Below, piece by piece: positions 34,616 to 45,548 of a stretch of DNA of 64,000 nucleotides. The position numbers and the translations under genes were made by a program. Origin of the DNA: Coralloluteibacterium thermophilum (GTDB taxonomy: Bacteria > Pseudomonadota > Gammaproteobacteria > Xanthomonadales > Xanthomonadaceae); assembly GCF_042654365.1 (NCBI RefSeq), contig NZ_JBHSGG010000017.1, positions 138,838-202,837 on the forward strand, written 5' to 3'. Each line of letters opens with the position of its first letter. Position 1 is the stretch's first letter. The notes under the pieces were generated by a model. The model made no database searches. It worked only from the letters and a program-made list of their open reading frames with translations, and was not told the origin of the DNA.

Positions 34616-36943
34616 ATGGTTGTCATGGACCGCGCACCGCGCCCTGAAAACGTGGTGGACATCACTGGCCGCCGCACGGGTGCGTCGCCCGCCGCCCGCG
34701 CCGCGCTGGCGCAGGTCGCGGAGATCACGCAGTCGCGTTTGGTCGCCATGCTCGCGGAGGCCCTGGGGCAGGTCGACGACACGCTGTTCGATTTCCTCCA
34801 GGGCGGAGCCGCCGGCGGGCACGGGCGGCACCAGCAGTACTTCGACGCCATGCGCGAGCTCCGGCTCAAGCGCGAGCAGGTGCTGGGCGCCTACGGCGAG
34901 CACTTCCGCGCCGGGTTCCGCGCGCTCGAGGCGGGCGAACCGCGCTCGGCGGAGCGCCTCGGCGATGCGCCCGCGCGCGAAGGCGAGCTGCGCCTCGTGG
35001 CCGAGGACGATCTCGAGGAGCAGCTCGCGATCGACATGCTCGCGCAGACGCTGCAGCGGCGGCTCGGGCGCAGCCTGCAGACGCTGGACCAGCGCGTCGC
35101 CGCGGCGGCGGGGCTCGCCAGCCTCGATCCCGCCCAGAATCCCGCCGGCGCGGCCTACGTCGCGGCCGGTCTCGGCGTGGCCCTGCGCGGCCTCGAGATC
35201 GGCATCGCGGTCAAGCTCGTCCTGTTCAAGCTCTACGAGCGCGCCCTCGGCGGCCGCATCGATGCGCTGTGCCTGGACCTCAACCAGCGTCTCGCCGAGG
35301 CGGGCGTGCTGCCGACGGTCCCGGACCCGGCGGCCCCGGCCCGACCGCGCACGGGCGCGTCGCGGGCGATCGACGCCGACGGGCGGGACGTGCGCGAGGT
35401 CGTCGCCGACGCGCGCGCCGCGCTGCAGGCCGCGGGCGTGTCCGGCGCCGCGGGCGAGGGCGCGCGCGGTGCCGAGGCGCAGGACGACCTCCTCTACGAG
35501 ACGCTCTCGGAACTGCTGCAGGCCTACCGCGAGCAGCGCGTGGCGGCGCCGGGCGCGGGCGCGCCCGCCGTGGCGCCGGGGCTGCCGGCCCAGGCGGCCG
35601 GCGGCGGCAGCGGGGCGCGTCCGCTGAGTTCGCGCGAGATGCTGTCGATCCTCTCCCTGCTGCAGGCGCACCCGCCGCTCAACGTGCAGGCGGCCATCGA
35701 GGATCCCGAGCAGTCCGTCACCGGGCTGCTCAAGAACGAACTGCTCAAGAACGCCGAGCGCCTCGGCCTGAACCCGGGCGAGACCCGCGTCGACCCGACG
35801 GACGAGGACGCCATCGACCTGGTCGGCATGCTCTTCGACGTGCTGCTCGACGAGCGCGACCTGCCGACCGGGGCGCGGCCCCTGTTGGGCCGGCTGCTCG
35901 TGCCCTACGTCAAGGTCGCCCTGCTCGACCGGCGCATGTTCCTGCGCAAGACGCATCCGGCGCGCCGCCTGCTCAACTCGCTGTCGGAGGCCCTGGCCGG
36001 CGGCGAGCCGGAGCGCGACCGGGAACTCCTCGACCAGGTCGAGCATGCGGTGGACCGGCTCACCCACGAGTTCAACGAGGACATCGCGATCTTCGAGGCG
36101 GTGGAGCAGGACTTCAACGAGTTCGTCGAGCGCTACCGGCGCCGGGTCGCCCTCGCGGAGAAGCGCGCCGCCGAGGCCCAGCAGGGCCGCGAGCGCCTGG
36201 ACCGCGCGCGGGCGCGCGCCATGGCCGACCTCGACGCCACCCTGGCGGGGCGAGAGCCCTCGCCGGCGGTGCGCATGCTGTTGAACAACGCCTGGCTGCA
36301 CCACCTCACCATGGTGATCCTGCGCGGCGGCATCGGTGCCACCGCCTACCGCGACGCGCTCGCGCTGGGCGAGCAGGTACTGACCCTGACCGCGAACTGG
36401 CCCGCCGACGAACAGGCCCGGGTGCAGGCGCGCGAGGTGCTGCAGGCCGCGATCGACACCATGCTCTCCACCGCGGGCGGCGATCCCGGCGCCGCGGCCG
36501 CGCAGGCCGACGCCATCGCCGCCGAGCTGTCGGGGGCCGAGGGCAGCACCGCACGGGTGGTCGAGGCGCTCGCGGTGCCGATGCCACGCATGGAGCAGGC
36601 CTCTCCGACCGAGGAGGAGCCGGTCGAGGTCGGCACCCATCTGCCGGAGGAGATGGAGCGCCTGCGCGCGCTCAAGGTCGGCACCTGGATCGAGCTGCGC
36701 GACGCCGACGGCGAGATGAAGCCGGCCAAGCTGTCCTGGATCAGCCCCATCTCGAGCAAGCGGCTGTTCGTCAATCGCCGCGGCCTGCGCATCTGCGTGG
36801 CCTCGCTCGAGGAGCTGGCGGCCAAGCTGCACGCCGGCGAGCTGGTCATCCGCGAGGGCGACACCGCCTTCGAGCAGGCCATGCACCAGGTGCTCGGCCG
36901 CCTCGGCGCGGCGGTCAACCGGAACGGCGCGCCGGTCGCCTGA
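34616..36943 (+). CDS. DUF1631 family protein
   Basis: 775 residues from ATG 34616 (ATG 34625 is the alternative). A mostly helical, acidic protein with the DUF1631 signature: QVDDTLFDFLQGGAAGG, ALRGLEIGIAVKLVLFKLYERAL, YVKVALLDRRMFLRKTHPARRLLNSLSEA. A charged linker at about 230-350 is poorly conserved. The C-terminal ~100 residues (LKVGTWIELRDADGE... RLFVNRRGLRICVASLEELA) resemble a PilZ-like beta domain. Function is unknown. It is monocistronic, with no close functional neighbour. Confidence 0.88.
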   Translation: MVVMDRAPRPENVVDITGRRTGASPAARAALAQVAEITQSRLVAMLAEALGQVDDTLFDFLQGGAAGGHGRHQQYFDAMRELRLKREQVLGAYGEHFRAGFRALEAGEPRSAERLGDAPAREGELRLVAEDDLEEQLAIDMLAQTLQRRLGRSLQTLDQRVAAAAGLASLDPAQNPAGAAYVAAGLGVALRGLEIGIAVKLVLFKLYERALGGRIDALCLDLNQRLAEAGVLPTVPDPAAPARPRTGASRAIDADGRDVREVVADARAALQAAGVSGAAGEGARGAEAQDDLLYETLSELLQAYREQRVAAPGAGAPAVAPGLPAQAAGGGSGARPLSSREMLSILSLLQAHPPLNVQAAIEDPEQSVTGLLKNELLKNAERLGLNPGETRVDPTDEDAIDLVGMLFDVLLDERDLPTGARPLLGRLLVPYVKVALLDRRMFLRKTHPARRLLNSLSEALAGGEPERDRELLDQVEHAVDRLTHEFNEDIAIFEAVEQDFNEFVERYRRRVALAEKRAAEAQQGRERLDRARARAMADLDATLAGREPSPAVRMLLNNAWLHHLTMVILRGGIGATAYRDALALGEQVLTLTANWPADEQARVQAREVLQAAIDTMLSTAGGDPGAAAAQADAIAAELSGAEGSTARVVEALAVPMPRMEQASPTEEEPVEVGTHLPEEMERLRALKVGTWIELRDADGEMKPAKLSWISPISSKRLFVNRRGLRICVASLEELAAKLHAGELVIREGDTAFEQAMHQVLGRLGAAVNRNGAPVA

Positions 36944-37137
36944 GGCCCACCGCGGCCAGGACCGCGCGCGGGGAGTCCATCGTCGAGATCCCGCCTGCCG
37001 GGCGTGTCGCCCCGCGCAGAACGGGGACGCATGCGCCGCCGTCGGCGCACGCCCGACAGGCGGCCCCGGCGCCGTTTCGCACTTGCCCCGAAGGGTGTGG
37101 CAGGCTGTGGCGTGGGCCGCCATCTCTGGAGGGAAGC

Positions 37138-38241
37138 ATGGCCGTCGAGATCGTGGTGCTGCGCGAGAGCGCGGCGGGCGAGCGCCGGGTCGCGGCGACG
37201 CCGGAGACCTGCCGCAGGATGCGGGCCGCCGGGGCGCGGGTGCGCCTGCAGGTGGGTGCCGGGGCGCGGGCCTTCTTTCCCGACGACGCCTATGCCGAGG
37301 CCGAGACCGTCGCCGACGGTGCGCTGCCGGAGGCCCTGGCGGACGCGGACGTGGTGCTCGCCGTGCAGGCCCCGCCGCTCCCGGTGCTGGAGCGGCTCAG
37401 GCCCGGCGCGGTCGTGATCGGCCTGCTCGCGCCCCACGCGGACGCTGCGCGGGCAGAGCGCTACGTCGCCGGCGGGCTCACCGCCTTCCCGCTCGAACGC
37501 CTGCCGCGCACCACGCGCGCGCAGGCGATGGACGTGCTCAGTTCGCAGGCCGGCATGGCCGGCTACAAGGCCGCGCTGATCGCGGCCGAGCGCGCGCCGC
37601 GCTTCTTCCCGATGCTCACGACCGCGGCGGGCACGATCAGGCCGTCGAAGGTGCTGGTGATCGGCGCCGGCGTCGCGGGCCTGCAGGCCATCGCCACCGC
37701 GCGCCGCTTGGGCGCGCAGGTCGAGGGGTTCGACGTCCGCCCGGAGACGCGCGAGCAGATCGAATCCCTCGGCGCGCGCTTCCTCGACCTCGGCGTCAGC
37801 GCGGCGGGCGAGGGCGGCTACGCCCGGGAGCTCGACGCCGAGGAGCGTGCCGAGCAGCAGCAGCGCCTCGCCGAACACCTGAAGGGCGTGGACGTGGCGA
37901 TCACCACGGCCGCGGTGCCGGGGCGCCCGGCGCCGCGCATCCTGAGCCGCGCCATGGTGGAGGGGATGCGGCCGGGCAGCGTCGTCGTCGACCTCGCCGC
38001 CGAGACCGGCGGCAACTGCGAGGCGACGGTGCCGGGCGAATCGGTCGAGGTCGGGGGCGTGGTGGTGATCGGGCCGCTCGACCTGGCCAGCAGCGGCGCG
38101 CTGCACGCCAGCGAGATGTACGCGCGCAACGTGTGGAACTTCCTCGCGCCGATGCTGAAGGACGGCGGGCTCGTGCTGGACTTCGACGACGAGCTGATCG
38201 CGAAGACGGCCTACGCGCACGCCGGACGGCTGCTCGGCTGA
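37138..38241 (+). CDS. pntAA: NAD(P) transhydrogenase, alpha subunit part 1
   Basis: 367 residues from ATG 37138, preceded by GGAGGGA. N-terminal catalytic domain I: ESAAGERRVAATPETCRRM, and the NAD-binding Rossmann motif VLVIGAGVAGLQAIATARRLGA. It binds NAD(H) in the proton-translocating transhydrogenase, which makes NADPH at the expense of the proton gradient. The alpha chain is split in this organism; the membrane part is the next gene 58 bp downstream. Confidence 0.96.
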   Translation: MAVEIVVLRESAAGERRVAATPETCRRMRAAGARVRLQVGAGARAFFPDDAYAEAETVADGALPEALADADVVLAVQAPPLPVLERLRPGAVVIGLLAPHADAARAERYVAGGLTAFPLERLPRTTRAQAMDVLSSQAGMAGYKAALIAAERAPRFFPMLTTAAGTIRPSKVLVIGAGVAGLQAIATARRLGAQVEGFDVRPETREQIESLGARFLDLGVSAAGEGGYARELDAEERAEQQQRLAEHLKGVDVAITTAAVPGRPAPRILSRAMVEGMRPGSVVVDLAAETGGNCEATVPGESVEVGGVVVIGPLDLASSGALHASEMYARNVWNFLAPMLKDGGLVLDFDDELIAKTAYAHAGRLLG

Positions 38242-38299
38242 GCGGGGGCACATCGCAGGCCATGCGGCGGCGGCCGCGCGACAACGGGACGGGACGACG

Positions 38300-38611
38300 A
38301 TGATCGACGGGTTCGTGGCGCTCTACATCTTCATGCTGGCGGCCATCGCCGGCCACGTCATCATTTCGCGGGTGCCGGTGATCCTGCACACGCCGCTGAT
38401 GTCGGGATCGAACTTCATCCACGGCATCGTGCTGATCGGCGCGATGGGCGTGCTCGGCCACGCCGAGACCACGCTGGAGAAGGCCATCGGCTTCGTCGCG
38501 GTGGCGCTGGGCGCCGGCAACGCGGCCGGCGGCTACGTGGTCACCGAGCGCATGCTCGAGATGTTCAGGAGCTCGAAGAAGCCGGGCGCGGGCGGGGAGG
38601 GCTCGGCATGA
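38300..38611 (+). CDS. pntAB: NAD(P) transhydrogenase, alpha subunit part 2 (membrane)
   Basis: 103 residues with three to four hydrophobic helices (FVALYIFMLAAIAGHVII; FIHGIVLIGAMGVLG; AIGFVAVALGAGNAAGGYVV). It forms the membrane domain together with the N-terminal part of PntB. Its stop overlaps the pntB start (ATGA), so translation is coupled. Confidence 0.96.
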   Translation: MIDGFVALYIFMLAAIAGHVIISRVPVILHTPLMSGSNFIHGIVLIGAMGVLGHAETTLEKAIGFVAVALGAGNAAGGYVVTERMLEMFRSSKKPGAGGEGSA

Positions 38612-40059
38612 GCGGCGCGCTCGGGTTCCTGATCGACGCCAGCTACTTCGCCGCCGCGACGCTGTTCCTCCTCGGCCTGCAGCGCATGGCCTCGCCGGCG
38701 ACCGCGCGCAGCGGCATCCGCTGGGCCGGCCTCGGCATGCTGCTGGCGACCTTCGTCACCTTCCTCCTGCCCGACCTGCACAACCTCGGACTGATCCTCG
38801 TCGCGCTGGCGCTCGGCACGGTGCTGGCGTGGGTGTCCGGCAAGAAGGTGGCGATCACGGACATGCCGCAGATGGTCGCGCTCTACAACGGCATGGGCGG
38901 CGGCGCCGCCGCGGCGATCGGCGCGGTCGAACTGCTGCGCATGCTCAGCCCGGTGGCCGACCCGGCGGTCGTCGGCGGCATGACCCTGCTGCAGATCCCG
39001 CATCCGCAGGCCGAGCTGGCCCTGCTCGGCGGGCTGATCGGGTCGATCGCCCTGTCCGGCTCGGTGGTGGCCTGGGCCAAGCTCGACGGCCGCCTGGACA
39101 GGCGCCTGGCGCTGCCGGGGCAGAACGCGATCAACCTGGCGCTGCTGGCGGGGGCCGTGGTCCTCGCTCTCCTGTTCGCGGGACACGGCTTCCGCGTCGG
39201 CATCGACGCCATGCCCTCGGCCTGGATGGTGGTGGCCTTCTTCCTCGTCGCCCTGACCATCGGCGTGCTGGTGACGCTGCCGATCGGCGGGGCGGACATG
39301 CCGGTGGTGATCTCGCTCTACAACGCCCTGACCGGCCTGGCCGTCGCCTTCGAGGGCTACGTGCTGCAGAACGAGGCGCTGATCATCGCCGGCACCATGG
39401 TCGGCGCGGCCGGCCTGCTGCTGACCCGGCTGATGGCCAGGGCCATGAACCGGAAGATCTCCCGCGTGCTGTTCGCGCGCTTCGGCGGCGGCGGGCAGGC
39501 ACAGGCGGTCGAGGGCGCGCAGAAGCCCATCGAGGCCGGCGACGTCGCCGCCATGATGGCCTACGCCGAACGGGTGGTGATCGTGCCGGGCTACGGCCTC
39601 GCGGTGGCCCAGGCCCAGCACAAGATCTGGGAGCTGTCGCAGAAGCTGATCGAGCGCGGGGTGAAGGTGCGCTTCGCCATCCATCCGGTGGCCGGCCGCA
39701 TGCCGGGCCACATGAACGTGCTGCTCGCCGAGGCCGGGGTGCCCTACGACCTCATCGCGGACATGGACGAGATCAATCCCGAGTTCGCGACCACCGACGT
39801 CGCCCTGGTGATCGGCGCCAACGACGTGGTCAATCCGGTGGCGAAGACCGACCCCGCCTCGCCGATCTACGGCATGCCCATTCTGGACGTGGCCGCGGCG
39901 CGCAACGTCATCGTGATCAAGCGGGGGCGCGGCACCGGCTTCGCCGGGATCGAGAACGCGCTGTTCTACGCCGACAACGCCCGCATGCTCTACGGCGACG
40001 GCGCGGAGATGGCCAACCAGCTGGTCGCCGAGCTCAAGGCGCTCGACGGCGGGCATTGA
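38608..40059 (+). CDS. pntB: NAD(P) transhydrogenase, beta subunit
   Basis: 483 residues. About nine membrane helices in the first 280 residues, then the NADP(H)-binding domain III with VIVPGYGLAVAQAQHKIWEL, HPVAGRMPGHMNVLLAEA and GANDVVNPVAK. It completes the PntAA-PntAB-PntB proton pump. No terminator is obvious before the convergent small membrane protein gene at 40129. Confidence 0.97.
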   Translation: MSGALGFLIDASYFAAATLFLLGLQRMASPATARSGIRWAGLGMLLATFVTFLLPDLHNLGLILVALALGTVLAWVSGKKVAITDMPQMVALYNGMGGGAAAAIGAVELLRMLSPVADPAVVGGMTLLQIPHPQAELALLGGLIGSIALSGSVVAWAKLDGRLDRRLALPGQNAINLALLAGAVVLALLFAGHGFRVGIDAMPSAWMVVAFFLVALTIGVLVTLPIGGADMPVVISLYNALTGLAVAFEGYVLQNEALIIAGTMVGAAGLLLTRLMARAMNRKISRVLFARFGGGGQAQAVEGAQKPIEAGDVAAMMAYAERVVIVPGYGLAVAQAQHKIWELSQKLIERGVKVRFAIHPVAGRMPGHMNVLLAEAGVPYDLIADMDEINPEFATTDVALVIGANDVVNPVAKTDPASPIYGMPILDVAAARNVIVIKRGRGTGFAGIENALFYADNARMLYGDGAEMANQLVAELKALDGGH

Positions 40060-40128
40060 GCGGAGCGACGCGGCGCGTCCGGTCCCCAGGGCTTCGCGTC
40101 CACATGGCGCGGCGAAGCGCCTCCCGGC

Positions 40129-40584
40129 TCATTCCTCCTTCTTTCCCGCGCCGAGCCACGCGGCGACGGGCAGGGAAAGCCCGACCCAGGCCAGGTCCGC
40201 GACGGTCGCCGCCTGCCGGACCAGCAGGACGGCGGTGTCCGTGCCGAGGCGCAGCACCGCGTCCAGCGGGCGCAGGCCGAACAGGGGCGCGAGTTCGCCG
40301 GCGACGCTGAACCAGGCGGCGAGCGCGGCGGTGGCCAGCGTCGCCAGGACCGCGGCCAGGCTCCGCACGCGCCCCGGGGCGACGCCGGCCAGGCGCAGCA
40401 GGAGGGCGGCATCGGCGGCGGCCACCAAGGCCATCCAGCCCTGCAGGCCGCCGAGCATCACGCTCGCGAGGGCCCAGACGGCGGCGACGCCGAGCACGCC
40501 CGCCGCGAGCGCGAACACGGCGAGGATCCAGCGCGAAGGGGTTGTACTCGGCACGCGGCGGCTACACCTGTTGGAGCGTGTCAT
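40129..40584 (-). CDS. Small membrane protein, function unknown
   Basis: Up to 151 residues with about four hydrophobic segments (WILAVFALAAGVLGVAAVWALA; GWMALVAAADAALLLRLAG; VRSLAAVLATLATAALAAW; VADLAWVGLSLPVAAWLG) and a C-terminal GAGKKEE. No family was recognised. The ATG at 40584 lies inside a dispersed repeat arm, so the real start may be the GTG at codon 11 (VPSTTPSRW). The gene is convergent with pntB. Confidence 0.55.
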   Translation of the reverse strand: MTRSNRCSRRVPSTTPSRWILAVFALAAGVLGVAAVWALASVMLGGLQGWMALVAAADAALLLRLAGVAPGRVRSLAAVLATLATAALAAWFSVAGELAPLFGLRPLDAVLRLGTDTAVLLVRQAATVADLAWVGLSLPVAAWLGAGKKEE

Positions 40585-40747
40585 GCACTTCGAGGTGAGT
40601 GCGAAGCGGGCTGGCGTGCGGCGTCAGCGGCACCGAGCCGGCGCCGCAGGGCCTGCCCCGGCGGGCAGCCAAGGCTGCGCCCTGCCACACCGGTTCCGCG
40701 CCGCAGACGGCCCACGCATCTCATCTCGAAGTGCTTAACGCGCTCTA
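40573..40747. repeat. REP-like dispersed repeat, inverted pair
   Basis: The arm at 40573-40600 (GAGCGTGTCATGCACTTCGAG core) recurs inverted at 40720-40747 (reverse strand GAGCGCGTTAAGCACTTCGAG), with a handful of mismatches over 26 bp. The interior is about 120 bp of GC-rich sequence. A third, single copy is at 50311. It lies between the small membrane protein gene and sufT and overlaps the annotated start of the former. Confidence 0.75.
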
Positions 40748-40788
40748 GGGCGCCGTACCATAGCGACATCCCCCGCGAAGCGATACAG

Positions 40789-41343
40789 ATGAGCTACTCC
40801 CGTACCAGCGAGCCGATCCGGTTCGAGCGAGACTGCGAGGTCGTCCTCGTTCCCCAGGGCGATCGCGTCACCATGCCCGCCGGCACCGCGGGCTACATCA
40901 CCCAGGCGCTGGGCGGCAGCTTCACGGTCTTCGTCGAGGGCAATCTCGTCCGCGTCGCCGGGCAGGATGCCGATGCGATCGGCAAGGAGCCGGTCGACCC
41001 GCCCGAGCTGCCCCCCGAGGCCACCGACGAGGACGTCGAGCGGCTGGTCTGGCTGCAGCTGCGGACCTGCTTCGACCCGGAGATCCCGGTCAACATCGTC
41101 GACCTGGGCCTGATCTACGAGTGCGAACTCGGCCGCACCGAAAGCGGCGAGCGCCGCGTGGACGTGCGCATGACCCTGACCGCCCCCGGCTGCGGCATGG
41201 GTGAGATCCTGGTCGACGACGTGCGCAGCAAGCTGGAACTCATCCCGACCGTCGCCGAAGCCGACGTGGAGCTCGTGTTCGACCCGCCATGGAACCAGAC
41301 CATGATGTCGGAGGCGGCGCGGCTGGAAACCGGGATGCTGTGA
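40789..41343 (+). CDS. sufT: Fe-S cluster assembly factor SufT (MIP18/PaaD-like)
   Basis: 184 residues. An N-terminal SufT extension (FERDCEVVLVPQGDRVTMPAGT) precedes a DUF59/MIP18 domain with CFDPEIPVNIVDLGLIY, LTAPGCGMGEILVDDV and FDPPWNQTMMSEAAR. SufT takes part in maturation of Fe-S proteins under high demand. It often closes a suf operon; here no suf gene is adjacent. The conserved Cys of CFDPEIP and of APGCGMG are present. Confidence 0.92.
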   Translation: MSYSRTSEPIRFERDCEVVLVPQGDRVTMPAGTAGYITQALGGSFTVFVEGNLVRVAGQDADAIGKEPVDPPELPPEATDEDVERLVWLQLRTCFDPEIPVNIVDLGLIYECELGRTESGERRVDVRMTLTAPGCGMGEILVDDVRSKLELIPTVAEADVELVFDPPWNQTMMSEAARLETGML

Positions 41344-41349
41344 GCCTGT

Positions 41350-41446
41350 GGGCCGGGCCGGGCCGGGCCGGGGGCAGGTACTCAATGCCCAGGCCCTAAG
41401 CCCTAAGCCCAGGGCACAGGGCGCAGGGCACAGGGCACAGGGCACA
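41350..41446. repeat. Pentamer GGGCC repeats followed by back-to-back heptad arrays
   Basis: Four GGGCC units occupy 41350-41369. After 24 bp come two CCCTAAG units (41394-41407) and, 4 bp later, five GGGCNCA units (41412-41446: GGGCACA, GGGCGCA, then three GGGCACA). The C-rich array precedes the G-rich one here, the reverse of the other loci. It starts 6 nt after the sufT stop. The rest of the 375-bp gap to the subtilase gene holds only the palindrome at 41553. Confidence 0.8.
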
Positions 41447-41552
41447 GGCGCAGCCCCACCGCCATCGCTCACGACCGGGGCGTCCCCGCTTCACCCATCC
41501 ATCGCGGTGCCTCGACCCCGGGCTCACGCCTGCGCGGGCGGTTCCCGAAGAA

Positions 41553-41570
41553 CCTTGATCCCGTTCAAGG
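41553..41570. promoter_or_regulatory. FNR/CRP-like palindrome upstream of the subtilase gene
   Basis: CCTTGA-TCCCGT-TCAAGG is a perfect 6-bp-arm palindrome. It contains TTGAT-CCCG-TTCAA, one mismatch from the FNR consensus. It lies 149 bp upstream of the start codon. No well-placed strong -10 was seen. Confidence 0.35.
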
Positions 41571-41718
41571 TTTGCTGGCGCCTGGCCGGCACAAGATCGT
41601 GACAGGGCTGTTTCAGCCACGCGCCGCAGGCGCGACAGGGGGCGGATGTGTGTACGTCGCGCGCTGCGCCCGGACGGGTGCGGCGAAACCTTGGACCCAC
41701 GTTTTCAGGGACGCTCCC

Positions 41719-43461
41719 ATGTCATCGATCCGCACCACGCTCCGCCGCGGCCTGCTCGTCGCCGCCGTCGCCACCGCCCTCTCCGCCGCGCCGGCGTTCG
41801 CCGCCCGCGTCGATACGTCCGCACTGGCCGACGAGGGCCGCTACCACCGCTTCATCGTGAAGTTCGCCGACGGCAGCGCCGAGGCGGCCGCGCCCGCCCG
41901 GGTCGCGGCCGTGCTCTCGGGCGCGGCCGCGCGTGCGGCGCCCCTCTCGGGCGCGCGCGTCGCGCCGCGACTCGAGCACATGCGCCGCCTGTCCGTCGGC
42001 GCGGACCTGGTCCGGCTCGACCGCGCGCTCGACCGCGATGCCGCCGAGGCCCTGATGCGGGAGCTCGCCAGCGTGCCCGGCGTGGAGTACGTCGAGGTGG
42101 ACCAGCTCATGCGGCCGCTCGCCACGCCCAACGATCCGCGCTACGCCGAGCAGTGGCACTACCACGAGCCCACCGGCGGCATCAATCTGCCGCCGGCGTG
42201 GGACATCACCACCGGCGCCGGCACGGTCGTCGCCATCATCGACACCGGCAGCACGCCGCATCCCGACCTGGTCGGCAACACGCTGCCTGGCTACGACTTC
42301 ATCAGCGACGCGGCGATGGCGCGGGACGGCAATGCGCGCGACGGCAACCCCAACGACGAGGGCGACTGGTACGGCGCCAACGAGTGCGGCATCGGCCGTC
42401 CGGCCAGCGCGTCGAGCTGGCACGGCACGCACGTGGCCGGCACGGTGGCGGCGGTCGGCAACAACGGTGTGGGCGTGGCCGGCGTGGCCTACGGCGCCAG
42501 GCTGGTCCACGCGCGCGTGCTGGGCAAGTGCGGCGGCTACACCTCCGACATCGTCGACGCGATCACCTGGTCCTCCGGGGGCAGCGTTCCCGGCGTACCG
42601 GCCAACGCCAATCCGGCAGAGGTCATCAACATGAGCCTGGGCGGCGGCGGCAGCTGTTCGTCGAGCTACCAGAGCGCGATCAACGGCGCGGTCAACCGCG
42701 GCACCACCGTCGTGGTGGCGGCGGGCAACAGCAACACCAACGTGTCGGGCGCGGTGCCCGCGAACTGCCAGAACGTCATCGCGGTGGCCGCGACGACCCG
42801 CCAGGGCGCGCGCGCGAGCTTCTCGAACTACGGTGCCGGCATCGACGTGTCCGCGCCGGGGCAGGGCATCCTCTCGACACTGAACACCGGCAGCACGACG
42901 CAGGGCAGCGCGGGCTACGCCTCCTACAACGGCACCTCGATGGCGGCGCCGCACGTGGCCGGCGTGGTCGCGCTGATGCAGTCGGTGGCGCCGACGCCGC
43001 TGACGCCGGCGCAGGTAGAGACCATCCTCAAGAACACCGCGCGGCCGCTCCCCGGCGCCTGCTCGGGCGGCTGTGGCGCGGGCATCGTCGATGCGCATGC
43101 GGCGGTGCTGGCGGCGCAGGGCGGCGGGGGCGGGAACCCGGAGCCGCCGCCGCCCAACCAGCTGGCCAGTGGCGTGCCGGTGTCCGGCCTCTCGGGCAGC
43201 AGCGGCAGCGAGCGCCGCTACACCATCGTCGTGCCGCCCGGTCGCAGCAGCCTGCAGGTGCGGATCTCCGGCGGCAGCGGCGATGCCGACCTGTACGTGC
43301 GCCGCGGGAGCGCGCCGACCACCAGCAGCTACGACTGCCGGCCCTACCTGTCCGGCAACAACGAGACCTGCACCTTCTCCAGTCCGCAGGCCACCACCTG
43401 GCACGTGCTGGTGCGCGGCTACTCCAGCTATTCCGGCGTGACGCTGGTGGCGAACTACTGA
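41719..43461 (+). CDS. Secreted subtilisin-like serine protease (S8) with C-terminal PPC domain
   Basis: 580 residues from ATG 41719. The Sec signal peptide is residues 1-28 (ending APAFA). A propeptide with inhibitor-I9-like features (RYHRFIVKFADG) runs to about 130. The S8 catalytic domain has Asp175 (IIDTGS), His235 (WHGTHVAGT) and Ser407 (NGTSMAAPHVAG). A Gly-Pro linker leads to a C-terminal pre-peptidase domain (DADLYVRRG; TWHVLVRGYSSYSG), usually removed after export. It is probably an extracellular protease secreted by a type II system. Confidence 0.95.
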   Translation: MSSIRTTLRRGLLVAAVATALSAAPAFAARVDTSALADEGRYHRFIVKFADGSAEAAAPARVAAVLSGAAARAAPLSGARVAPRLEHMRRLSVGADLVRLDRALDRDAAEALMRELASVPGVEYVEVDQLMRPLATPNDPRYAEQWHYHEPTGGINLPPAWDITTGAGTVVAIIDTGSTPHPDLVGNTLPGYDFISDAAMARDGNARDGNPNDEGDWYGANECGIGRPASASSWHGTHVAGTVAAVGNNGVGVAGVAYGARLVHARVLGKCGGYTSDIVDAITWSSGGSVPGVPANANPAEVINMSLGGGGSCSSSYQSAINGAVNRGTTVVVAAGNSNTNVSGAVPANCQNVIAVAATTRQGARASFSNYGAGIDVSAPGQGILSTLNTGSTTQGSAGYASYNGTSMAAPHVAGVVALMQSVAPTPLTPAQVETILKNTARPLPGACSGGCGAGIVDAHAAVLAAQGGGGGNPEPPPPNQLASGVPVSGLSGSSGSERRYTIVVPPGRSSLQVRISGGSGDADLYVRRGSAPTTSSYDCRPYLSGNNETCTFSSPQATTWHVLVRGYSSYSGVTLVANY

Positions 43462-43545
43462 GTAGCGGTGCGGCGGGCCGCGGCCGGCGAGCCGGCGCGC
43501 GGCCCGCTCTCCTCCGCCGCGGGCCGGCACGTGCCGGCCGCGGCC

Positions 43546-43574
43546 GGAAGGGCGCGCGGGTTGCGCGCGCTTCC
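43546..43574. terminator. Hairpin between the convergent subtilase and pckG genes
   Basis: 43546-43557 pairs with 43563-43574 (12-bp stem with one mismatch, GGGTT loop). A second perfect palindrome of 18 bp is just upstream at 43522-43539. Neither has a good T run. It probably ends transcription of one or both convergent genes. Confidence 0.5.
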
Positions 43575-43597
43575 GTCTCCCGATCTTCCCTGCGCCG

Positions 43598-45367
<1,770 letters not shown>

Positions 45368-45438
45368 CGCGCAACTATTCCGCACCGCAGCAGAAGCGGC
45401 ACGCGGCGTCGCACAAGTAACCGGTGTCAGGAGCTTGA

Positions 45439-45544
45439 GGAGTGAGTAGGGAGGAGTGAGAAACGAGCAAGGGGAAAGCGGGCCGTCGCCCCGCACGCGA
45501 GCGCGGCTGGCCGCATTCGTTTTTCACTCCTCTCCACTCACTCC
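45439..45544. repeat. Heptad inverted-repeat element with GGAGTGA/TCACTCC units
   Basis: Left arm 45439-45466 and right arm 45517-45544 are 28-bp inverted repeats with 25 matches. They are built from units GGAGTGA, GTAGGGA, GGAGTGA, GAAACGA and their complements, with a 50-bp interior. The architecture equals that of the GCGGGAA elements but the heptad sequence differs. It lies 4 nt from the asparaginase stop and 71 bp upstream of the pckG start. Confidence 0.82.
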
Positions 45545-45548
45545 TGCC

